Origin: an uncultured Bacilli bacterium
Lineage (GTDB): Bacteria; Bacillota_I; Bacilli_A; RF39; UBA660
Direction: 5' to 3'
Assembly: GCA_947626565.1 (NCBI GenBank)
Contig: CANQSQ010000002.1
Location: 27,259 to 91,258, forward strand
DNA length: 64,000 nucleotides
Below, one piece after another: positions 34,745 through 42,313 of this stretch. The notes beneath the pieces were generated by a model, which was not told where the DNA came from, searched no databases, and saw only the letters and a list, made by a program, of their open reading frames with translations. A program made the position numbers and the translations under genes. Positions within the stretch are counted from its first letter, which is position 1. Each line of letters begins with the position of its first letter.

Positions 34745-36176
34745 AGTTGTTATAGGGTTAGAAGTACATTGTGAATTAGAGACAAAATCAAAGAATTTTT
34801 CGCAAGCTCCTAATAAATTTTCAACATTTCCTAATGAAAATGTGGCTACTGTTGATTTAGGATTACCAGGAATATTACCGGTAGCTAATAAAGAAGCTTG
34901 TCGTAAAGCTTTGTTAACAGCTATGGCTTTGCATTGTGAAAATCCTGATGAAGTTATTTTTGATCGAAAAAATTATTTTTATCCTGATTTACCTAAGGGA
35001 TATCAAATTACTCAAGTTACAAAACCAATGGGAAGAAATGGTTATTTAGATATAGTGATTAATGGTCAAGTAAAAAGAGTTTTAATTCATCAATTGCATT
35101 TGGAAGAAGATACAGCTTCTTTAGAACATCATAATAAATATTCGTTAATTGATTATAATCGGAGTGGTGTTCCTTTAATTGAAATAGTAACTGAACCTTG
35201 TATCGAAAGTGCTGATGAAGCCGTTACATTTTTAGAGGATTTAAGAGATGTATTTTTATATTTGGGAGTAAGTGAAGCTAAAAGTAATTATGGTCAGATG
35301 AGATGTGATGTTAATATTTCATTGATGAAAGAGGGTTCTCAAAAATTAGGTACTAAGGTAGAGATGAAAAATATAAATGCCTTTAATAGTGTAAGAGAAG
35401 CTATTGTATATGAAATAAAAAGACAGAGTGAAATATTAAATAGTGGAGGTCAAGTAATTCAAGAAACAAGGCGAATTGCGGAAGATGGAAAAACTTATGC
35501 TATGAGGGAGAAAGTTGATGCGGTTGATTATAAGTATTTTGTTGAGCCTAATATTCCAGCAACACCCCTTACGGATGAATATTTATATGAATTGAAAAAG
35601 AGTTTACCAGAATTAAAAATAGATAGATATTTTAAATATATAGAAAAGTATGGTATAAGTGAATATGATGCTCAAGTATTAACTAAAAGTAGAGATATTG
35701 CTGATTATTTTGAAGAGGTTATAGATAAGGTAGATGATATTTCTTTAGCCGTTAATTTTGTAACAACAGCTATTCTTGGAACATTAAATAAATTAGAAAT
35801 TGGAATAGATGAGTTGTTTATTAAACCAGAAATGTTAAGTAAAGTAATTAATTATGTAGAAAAAGGAGATATATCCCTTGATCATGGTAAGAAAATTTTA
35901 TATGAAGCTATTGAGAAAAAGATTGATCCTAATGAATTAATTAAAAAAGCTAATTTAAAGCAAATAAATGATGAAGAGGAGTTATTAAAATTAATTAGAA
36001 AAGTAATGGATGATAACAAAGAACAAGTAAGACAATATGTAGAAGAAGATAATATTCATGTAATTAATTTCTTTGTAGGACAAACAATGAAAGTATCTCA
36101 AAGACAAGCTAATCCTAATATGTCTTTAGAAATAATAAAGAAAGAGTTAGAGAGGAGAAAGAAAGATGGCAAATAA
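34737..36176 (+). CDS. gatB: Asp/Glu-tRNA amidotransferase subunit B
   Basis: The protein has 479 residues from ATG 34737, chosen because homologues start near MYKVVIGLEVH and GTAGGTGATG is a good ribosome site. It binds the misacylated tRNA and converts Asp-tRNA(Asn) (or Glu-tRNA(Gln)). A GatB core with DYNRSGVPLIEIVTEP and a C-terminal Yqey-like domain (about 330-479) are seen. It overlaps gatA by 8 bases and aspS by 11. Confidence 0.95.
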   Translation: MYKVVIGLEVHCELETKSKNFSQAPNKFSTFPNENVATVDLGLPGILPVANKEACRKALLTAMALHCENPDEVIFDRKNYFYPDLPKGYQITQVTKPMGRNGYLDIVINGQVKRVLIHQLHLEEDTASLEHHNKYSLIDYNRSGVPLIEIVTEPCIESADEAVTFLEDLRDVFLYLGVSEAKSNYGQMRCDVNISLMKEGSQKLGTKVEMKNINAFNSVREAIVYEIKRQSEILNSGGQVIQETRRIAEDGKTYAMREKVDAVDYKYFVEPNIPATPLTDEYLYELKKSLPELKIDRYFKYIEKYGISEYDAQVLTKSRDIADYFEEVIDKVDDISLAVNFVTTAILGTLNKLEIGIDELFIKPEMLSKVINYVEKGDISLDHGKKILYEAIEKKIDPNELIKKANLKQINDEEELLKLIRKVMDDNKEQVRQYVEEDNIHVINFFVGQTMKVSQRQANPNMSLEIIKKELERRKKDGK

Positions 36177-37917
36177 ATATAGAACACATAAGTGTGGTGT
36201 GTTAAGTGAAAAAGAAATTGGTAAAGAAGTAAAAGTAGCAGGTTTTATTGAAAATATAAGGGATCATGGAGGCGTTATTTTTGTTGATGTTAGAGATGAT
36301 TCGGGAGTTATACAAGTAGTTAGTAATGATGATAGTATTTTTGAGGGAATAACGAGAGAGTCAAGTGTCAGTATTAGTGGAGTAATTCGTAAAAGAGATG
36401 AAGATGACTATAATGAAAGAATTACAACCGGGACGATTGAATTATTAGTAGATAATATAGATATTTTAGGTAAAGCTAAAAATGTTTTACCTTTTGAAGT
36501 AATGACTTCTCATGAAGTAGCAGAGGATGTTAGATTAAAGTATCGCTATTTGGATTTACGTAATCCTAAGGTTAAGGATAATATTATTTTTCGGTCAAAA
36601 GTAATTGATTTTTTAAGGAAATTGATGAAAAAGGAAGGCTTTTTAGAAGTACAAACACCAATTCTTACCGCATCATCTCCTGAAGGAGCAAGAGACTTTA
36701 TTGTGCCAAGTCGAAAATTTCATGGAAAGTTTTATGCTTTACCCCAAGCTCCACAACAATTTAAACAATTATTAATGTGTGGAGGTTTTGATAAGTATTT
36801 TCAAATTGCACCTTGTTTTAGAGATGAAGATGCTAGAAGTGATAGAGTGTATGGGGAGTTTTATCAATTAGATTTAGAGATGGCTTTTGCAGAAGAGGAT
36901 GATGTTTTACAAGTAGGAGAGAAGATTTTTTATGAGACATTTAAAAAGTTTGCGAGAGGCAAAAAAATTAGTAAGAAACCATTTGTAAGACTTAGTTATA
37001 AAGAAGCTATGGAACGTTTTGGAACAGATAAACCAGATTTAAGAAATCCATTAGAATTAATTGATTTAACCGAGGTTTTTGCTGAGACAACTTTTCGTCC
37101 TTTTCGAGGTGTTACAGTTAAAGGAATAGTAGTTGATGGTATTAGTGATAAGTCTAATTCATGGTTTAATGAATTAGTGGAGTTTGCGAATGAAATTGGA
37201 ATGCCAGGAATTGGTTATTTCAAGGTAATGGATGATATGAGTTTTGCCGGACCAATTGATAAGTTTTTAAGTGAGGAAGAAAGAGATGAGTTAATTAAAG
37301 TAGCTAAGTTAAAACCACAAAGTGTTATTTTCTTCATCGCTGATCGAAATAAGGCTTATAAATATGCTTCCCAAATTAGAGATGAACTTGGTCGAAAATT
37401 AGATTTGATAGATAAAAATGAATATTGTTTTTGTATTGTTAAGGATTTTCCAATGTATGAGTGGGATGAAGAAGAAGAGAAATATATTTTTACCCATAAT
37501 CCATTTAGTATGCCACAAGGAGGAATGGATGCTTTAGAGCATAAAAAGATTGAAGAAATTTTAGCTTATCAATATGATTTTGTTTGTAATGGCATTGAAA
37601 TGGCTAGTGGAGCAGTTAGAAATCATGATTTAGATGTGATGAAAAAAGCTTTTGAGATAGCAGGATATAGTGAGGAAGAATTAGAAAAGAAATTTCAAGC
37701 TTTGTATGAAGCCTTTAAGTATGGAGCACCACCACATGCAGGAATGGCTCCAGGAATTGACCGAATGTTGATGCTATTACTTGATGAAGAATCAATTAGA
37801 GAAACAATTGCTTTTCCAATGACGGCTGGTGGATCAGATTTATTGATGGCATCACCTAGTGAAGTAAGTGAAATGCAGTTAAGAGAAGTTCATATCAAAA
37901 TAAGAGATAAAGGTTAG
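36166..37917 (+). CDS. aspS: Aspartyl-tRNA synthetase, probably non-discriminating
   Basis: The protein has 583 residues: an OB-fold anticodon domain (1-110), class II catalytic core with FQIAPCFRDEDARSDR (motif 2) and GMAPGIDRMLMLL (motif 3), and the bacterial GAD insert (about 285-415). It charges tRNA-Asp. Placement in a gatCAB operon under an Asn-type T-box implies that it also makes Asp-tRNA(Asn), for GatCAB to amidate. Whether an AsnRS exists elsewhere is unknown. Confidence 0.93.
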   Translation: MANKYRTHKCGVLSEKEIGKEVKVAGFIENIRDHGGVIFVDVRDDSGVIQVVSNDDSIFEGITRESSVSISGVIRKRDEDDYNERITTGTIELLVDNIDILGKAKNVLPFEVMTSHEVAEDVRLKYRYLDLRNPKVKDNIIFRSKVIDFLRKLMKKEGFLEVQTPILTASSPEGARDFIVPSRKFHGKFYALPQAPQQFKQLLMCGGFDKYFQIAPCFRDEDARSDRVYGEFYQLDLEMAFAEEDDVLQVGEKIFYETFKKFARGKKISKKPFVRLSYKEAMERFGTDKPDLRNPLELIDLTEVFAETTFRPFRGVTVKGIVVDGISDKSNSWFNELVEFANEIGMPGIGYFKVMDDMSFAGPIDKFLSEEERDELIKVAKLKPQSVIFFIADRNKAYKYASQIRDELGRKLDLIDKNEYCFCIVKDFPMYEWDEEEEKYIFTHNPFSMPQGGMDALEHKKIEEILAYQYDFVCNGIEMASGAVRNHDLDVMKKAFEIAGYSEEELEKKFQALYEAFKYGAPPHAGMAPGIDRMLMLLLDEESIRETIAFPMTAGGSDLLMASPSEVSEMQLREVHIKIRDKG

Positions 37918-37947
37918 AGACTAATAAGGAAACTTATTAGTTTTTTT
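37918..37947 (+). terminator. Intrinsic terminator after aspS
   Basis: Stem CTAATAAG (37921-37928) / CTTATTAG (37933-37940) closed by a GAAA tetraloop and followed by seven T. Confidence 0.9.
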
Positions 37948-38010
37948 ATTTAACCTTGCACGGTTAAGAAAAAATGGTAATTAATGGTAAAATTTATTGT
38001 AGGTATGGTT
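37946..38010 (+). repeat. 65-bp repeat, copy 1, with operator-like palindrome
   Basis: It matches 41993-42057 at about 56 of 65 positions. It contains the palindrome TTAACC-N6-GGTTAA (37950-37967), a TGGTAAAAT extended -10 (37985-37993) and a GTAGGT ribosome-like site. In copy 2 these precede an XRE regulator; here the site leads only to ATG-GTT-AGA-TAA. The rest of the 324-base gap to 38241 holds a hairpin with T-run, a promoter and a palindrome, listed separately; no gene is seen. Confidence 0.85.
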
Positions 38011-38046
38011 AGATAAATAATTCATTAAACTAATTTTTATGTATTT

Positions 38047-38107
38047 AGAAAAAAAGTGCTACTTAAAGTAATACTTAAAGTGCTACTCTTTTTTTCTTTT
38101 TTTTTGT
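38047..38107 (+). terminator. Terminator or attenuator in the leader of the 1208-residue surface gene
   Basis: AGAAAAAAAG (38047-38056) pairs with CTTTTTTTCT (38088-38097), followed by a T-run. The loop holds two direct copies of AGTGCTACT (38055-38063 and 38079-38087) and two ACTTAAAGT. It would stop transcripts that begin at the promoter in repeat copy 1. Confidence 0.55.
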
Positions 38108-38114
38108 GCTATCA

Positions 38115-38142
38115 TTGAATAGAATGGAGAAAGATATAAAAT
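38115..38142 (+). promoter_or_regulatory. Candidate promoter of the 1208-residue surface gene
   Basis: TTGAAT (38115-38120), 16 bases, TAAAAT (38137-38142), about 100 bases before the ATG. ACTATTAATAGT (38143-38154), a perfect palindrome, lies directly after it. Confidence 0.45.
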
Positions 38143-38206
38143 ACTATTAATAGTTAATAGTTTAAATATTTCTTTAGGATGCTATATTATATGAAAGATA
38201 ATGTTG

Positions 38207-38223
38207 ATATTTAGACTAAATAT
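38207..38223 (+). promoter_or_regulatory. 17-bp palindrome next to the ribosome site
   Basis: ATATTTAG-A-CTAAATAT, perfect arms around one base, 18 bases before the ATG at 38242 and just before AAAGGAAG. It may be a repressor site; its function is unproven. Confidence 0.4.
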
Positions 38224-38241
38224 GTAAAGGAAGTATGTAAA

Positions 38242-41200
38242 ATGAAAAAAAAGTATAAATTATTTATTTTAGGTATTTGTTCAGTATTAATTATTTGTGC
38301 ATTGGCAATATTTTTAACAATGAAAGAAAGTTTTGCTAATGATAATATAAAATATATAGTTGATGATAGTACTATGGATAGTTATAAAAATTATCTTATT
38401 AATAATGGGGTTGGATCTAAAAATGCAGGGAAAATTTGGTCGGATAAGACAGTTCTTTCTTCCTCTTTAACGTTAGATGAAGAAACAGATGGTGTAACCG
38501 GAACAATTACTAATGATAGTGACTTTTTACATGTTTATTCTGTTTTAGGAAGTAGTAAAAGATTATCTAGATTAGAAAGTGTTCCTTTGGATGTTGTTTT
38601 ATTGATAGATGTTTCTACTTCTATGTCAGCTCATGAAGCGGATGATGAAGCTATTGAATCAGCTAATTTTTTGATAAAAACATTAATGGGTGATAACAAA
38701 GAGGTTGAATATGTTCATCCAAATAATCGGGTTGGAATTATAGTATATGCTGGTGGAACACAAGTATTATTACCTTTAGGTCATTATGAATTAGAAGATG
38801 GTCAAGAAGACTATTTAACTCTAGATAGAGTAAGTGGTAATGATAAGTTGTGGCCTAAGGTGACAACTCATATTAAAGAAAGTAATGAAGTAAAAAATAA
38901 AACAAGTGATCCAATGTATGCGGATTCAACATATTTACAAGGGGCATTATATCAAGGAATGTATTTACTAGCTACTGAAAAAAATACGACATATACCAAT
39001 CCTCAAACGAAAGTAACAGCAAATCGTACGCCAATTTTAATTACATTAACAGATGGAGGTACTAACGTTTCTGGTGCTACTAGTACAGGAAAACCTGAAA
39101 AAGCCAGTATTGATTTTTGGAATCCACTTAGTTGGACAGATAGTAGTGATGGAAAAGCTTTATTACCAGTTGAGGGAGGTAGTACTCCACTTAGTTATAA
39201 AAATTTTATTCCTGAAGCTAATGGAAATCCTTTTTATACAACTTTAAATAATGCAACTATTAATACCCTTGCGCCAAGGACGTTGAGTGTTTTGTTAACA
39301 GCGGGGTATATGAAGAATTGGGTAGAAGATAATTATACACAAAAAAGTATAGATGGATCAGAAATATCAATGTATGGATTTGGTATAGGCTTAAATGTTA
39401 GTGGTTTAAATAGTCATGAAAAATTAGAATTGAATGCGACAATGAATCCTCGTAAATATTTTACGGCTGATACTGAAAATGAATATATAAAGAAGTCTTA
39501 TGAGGCCTTTGAACAATATATAAAGGGAGGAAGTCCAAGTTTAGTTTTTGATGATAATTATAAATGGATAGAAAAAACTTTAAAAGCCAGTTGGACATTT
39601 AATCATCCTACAGACACTAAGTATGATGTAAAATCAGCGGATGAAGTTTATTATATTGATCAATATATTGAAACGGATACTGATTCGTTAATAAATGTAT
39701 TTGAAAATATGCTAACTACAATTACAGAGCAAGTTTTAAAACCAATTAGTGGAATTAATGATGTTGGTATTAAAGATTATTTAACATATATAGATCCAAT
39801 AGGTGAATATATGGAAGTTAAAGATATTAAAAATGTTTCACTATTTGGAAAATTATATGATGTAGCAAAAGATCAATTGAAATATTACGTTGTAAACGCT
39901 GATGGCAGTGTTTCTGAATATGAGGCTAAACCTGAAAAATATGATTATACAAGACAATATTATAAGATTGTTCCACAAGATGGAGATGTTCAAAATAATC
40001 TTTCGTATAAGATGGAAGATACAGACGGAGAAATTAACTATAGTGTTACATTCAATTTAAGTAGTATTGAAATGTATGTTGAAAATAAAGCAAACTATAA
40101 TTCAAAAATTGGAAATTTTGATACGTATAATGAAAAATTATATATTAACATTCCAAGAAATGCTTTGCCTCTTGAGGTAGCAGAAATAAAAATTGATGAA
40201 AATAATAAAGTTATTTCTTATAGTGATAATTTAAAGGAATATAAAGAGTCAACACCATTACGTATTTATTATACAGTAGGAGTTGAAGATAGTATAATTG
40301 ATGAAGATGGATTAATTGATTTATCTAAGGTTTCAAATGAATATATTGAGAAAAATACTGATACAGTTAATTCTAAGAAATATGTATCATTCTATTCTAA
40401 TTATTTTTCAAATCAAAAAATAAGTAATAATTCATTTGGTGATGCTACTATGTCGTTTTCACCAAGTACTAGTAATCAGTTCTTTATTTCAAATACACCA
40501 TTGATTTTGTATGAAGCACAAGAGGAAGATCAGCAAAAGAAAGAAATAATACTTGAAGATGATAGTGCTTACCAGGAATTTATATCATCACATAAAACAG
40601 TTAATACAGTATCAACTGACAACTCAAACAAAAATTATTATATTATAGTAGAATATTATATGCCTAATAAAGAAAATATATATCATATGGCTATTTTAAG
40701 ACAAGGAAAAGAATTTGGAACAGGCATATCAGGACAAGATATTAAATTTGGGGAATATTTATGTTGGTATAGTCCAACTGGTAATGTTTGGAAAGATTTT
40801 AATTCAACTAAACCAGATGAAACATATACAGATTGGGTTATAGCTACTAAACCAGGTGGCTTAATTGCTGGAAATATGTTTGATGATATCACTAATAAAA
40901 ATGCTAATAATACTAATACCGCAAATACTTATTTGTTACCTTCTATTAGTGATTCAACAACAGGTTTTAGTAAAGGTAATAATGCTGTTATAAATATGTA
41001 TCAAGGTAATAATGGAAAATTACTAGTATTTAAAAATGATTTAATAATTAAGAAATTTGTTAGTGGTGATTTGGGTGATATTAATGCAGAGTGGAATATT
41101 AAGGTTACTCTAAGTGTTCCAAGTGATCAACAATTAAATACATCTTATAAAATTGTTAAGGATGATGGAACAACTGATACGTTATCTCTTGTTAAAAATG

Positions 41201-41868
41201 AAGATAATGAGTATGAAGGAACAATTAAAATTAAAGATAAAGAAACCCTAACAATTAAAGATTTACCTGATGGTACGCAATATAAGTTAGAAGAGATAGA
41301 AGCTAATTTAGATAATTATCAAACGACAACTAAAGGTGATTTAGAAGGAACATTATCAGGTAACAATCCAACTGTTGAATTTTATAATAAAAAATATTCT
41401 TATCATGATTTAACAATTGAAAAAGTGGTTAATGATGAGAGTAATTTAAATAAAAAATTTAATTTTCAAATTAAGTTAATAGAAAATCCTAATGCACCAT
41501 TAGAAGAAGAAATTGCTTATAAAGGAACTAATATTGATGATGGAACTATTAAATTTAAAAAAGCTGAAGAAGGAACTTATATTGGTGATATTACTTTAGC
41601 TAATGAACAAAAAATAACCATTAGTTTACCATATGGTACTCAATATGAAGTAGTTGAAGAAGATGCCAATAAAAATGGATATATAGCGACATATAAAAAC
41701 AACAAAGGGGTTGTAAACTCCGAAGTAGAAGTAACTATAGTAAATGAAAAAGATGCAAATAATCCGTTTACAGTAGATAATTTATTTATATATATTATAG
41801 TATTTGTTGCTAGTATTATTTTGATAGTAGGTTTACTTTTTATAAAGAAAAAGAATAATGTAAAATAA
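38242..41868 (+). CDS. Large sortable surface protein with VWA and SpaA-like domains
   Basis: The protein has 1208 residues. A signal peptide (about 8-32) is followed by a VWA domain with metal site Asp123-Val-Ser-Thr-Ser127 and an ILITLTDGG strand. Two C-terminal SpaA/prealbumin-like domains (about 935-1050 and 1055-1172) contain IIKKFV and TIEKVV near their starts and YKLEEIE and YEVVEED near their ends, the Lys and Glu usual for isopeptide bonds. The C-terminus has NPFTVD (1174-1179), a membrane helix (about 1181-1201) and KKKNNVK: a sorting signal of the NPxTxD kind. The layout is like tip adhesins of Gram-positive pili. A class B sortase lies at 1111. Confidence 0.82.
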   Translation: MKKKYKLFILGICSVLIICALAIFLTMKESFANDNIKYIVDDSTMDSYKNYLINNGVGSKNAGKIWSDKTVLSSSLTLDEETDGVTGTITNDSDFLHVYSVLGSSKRLSRLESVPLDVVLLIDVSTSMSAHEADDEAIESANFLIKTLMGDNKEVEYVHPNNRVGIIVYAGGTQVLLPLGHYELEDGQEDYLTLDRVSGNDKLWPKVTTHIKESNEVKNKTSDPMYADSTYLQGALYQGMYLLATEKNTTYTNPQTKVTANRTPILITLTDGGTNVSGATSTGKPEKASIDFWNPLSWTDSSDGKALLPVEGGSTPLSYKNFIPEANGNPFYTTLNNATINTLAPRTLSVLLTAGYMKNWVEDNYTQKSIDGSEISMYGFGIGLNVSGLNSHEKLELNATMNPRKYFTADTENEYIKKSYEAFEQYIKGGSPSLVFDDNYKWIEKTLKASWTFNHPTDTKYDVKSADEVYYIDQYIETDTDSLINVFENMLTTITEQVLKPISGINDVGIKDYLTYIDPIGEYMEVKDIKNVSLFGKLYDVAKDQLKYYVVNADGSVSEYEAKPEKYDYTRQYYKIVPQDGDVQNNLSYKMEDTDGEINYSVTFNLSSIEMYVENKANYNSKIGNFDTYNEKLYINIPRNALPLEVAEIKIDENNKVISYSDNLKEYKESTPLRIYYTVGVEDSIIDEDGLIDLSKVSNEYIEKNTDTVNSKKYVSFYSNYFSNQKISNNSFGDATMSFSPSTSNQFFISNTPLILYEAQEEDQQKKEIILEDDSAYQEFISSHKTVNTVSTDNSNKNYYIIVEYYMPNKENIYHMAILRQGKEFGTGISGQDIKFGEYLCWYSPTGNVWKDFNSTKPDETYTDWVIATKPGGLIAGNMFDDITNKNANNTNTANTYLLPSISDSTTGFSKGNNAVINMYQGNNGKLLVFKNDLIIKKFVSGDLGDINAEWNIKVTLSVPSDQQLNTSYKIVKDDGTTDTLSLVKNEDNEYEGTIKIKDKETLTIKDLPDGTQYKLEEIEANLDNYQTTTKGDLEGTLSGNNPTVEFYNKKYSYHDLTIEKVVNDESNLNKKFNFQIKLIENPNAPLEEEIAYKGTNIDDGTIKFKKAEEGTYIGDITLANEQKITISLPYGTQYEVVEEDANKNGYIATYKNNKGVVNSEVEVTIVNEKDANNPFTVDNLFIYIIVFVASIILIVGLLFIKKKNNVK

Positions 41869-41928
41869 TTATTTAAGTACCAAGTAAGATAGATTAACTC
41901 AGGTATGTTGATCTTAAATTTAAATTTT

Positions 41929-41955
41929 AACCGCACCATTAGGTGTGGTTTTTTT
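41929..41955 (+). terminator. Intrinsic terminator after the 1208-residue surface gene
   Basis: Stem AACCGCACC (41929-41937) / GGTGTGGTT (41942-41950) with one G-T pair, ATTA loop, T-run to 41955. Confidence 0.85.
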
Positions 41956-41992
41956 GATTTTAAAATAAAATACTTTAATGTGTTTTATTTTT

Positions 41993-42057
41993 TTAATTAA
42001 CCATACACGGTTAAGTAAAAATGGTAATTATTGGTAAAATTTATCGTAGGTGCAGTT
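41993..42057 (+). repeat. 65-bp repeat, copy 2, promoter-operator of the XRE gene
   Basis: It holds TTAACC-ATACAC-GGTTAA (41997-42014), an extended -10 TGGTAAAAT (42032-42040) and AGGTG (42048-42052) six bases before the ATG at 42059. The palindrome overlaps the expected -35 region, so a bound regulator could block the polymerase. The near copy at 37946 suggests a shared regulator. Confidence 0.85.
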
Positions 42058-42058
42058 T

Positions 42059-42298
42059 ATGAAAATTGGTGAAGCCGTCTCTAAAAAATTACTTAAAATT
42101 TGTGAGCAAAGAAATATATCTATTAACGAGTTGTCAAATATTTGTTTGCTTACTCAAAGCACAATTCAAAATATAGTAAGTAATAATTCTAAAAATCCTA
42201 AACTTTTAACGATAGTAAGAATTTGTGATGGTTTAAATATATCTATTAATGATTTTTTTAATGATGATTTATTTCAGAAAATTGATCGTGAAGATTAG
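42059..42298 (+). CDS. XRE-family transcription regulator
   Basis: The protein has 79 residues, a single Cro/C1-type helix-turn-helix. The recognition region is ISINELSNICLLTQSTIQNI. ATG 42059 fits the ribosome site; a GTG at 42050 overlaps it. It has no effector domain. It is 15 bases before a surface protein gene, and an operator-like palindrome lies just upstream, so it probably controls itself and that gene. The same palindrome before the 1208-residue surface gene suggests it controls that too. Confidence 0.85.
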   Translation: MKIGEAVSKKLLKICEQRNISINELSNICLLTQSTIQNIVSNNSKNPKLLTIVRICDGLNISINDFFNDDLFQKIDRED

Positions 42299-42313
42299 AA
42301 GTAGGAGAGTAGT

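Noticed and set aside
39053..39247. A 64-residue plus-strand frame inside the 1208-residue gene
   Set aside because: It lies in another frame of a clear domain-coding region and has no ribosome site.
37946..42057. The 65-bp repeats as attachment sites of a mobile element
   Set aside because: There is no integrase, transposase or tRNA end next to them, and their content (operator, -10 box, ribosome site) explains them better as a duplicated promoter.
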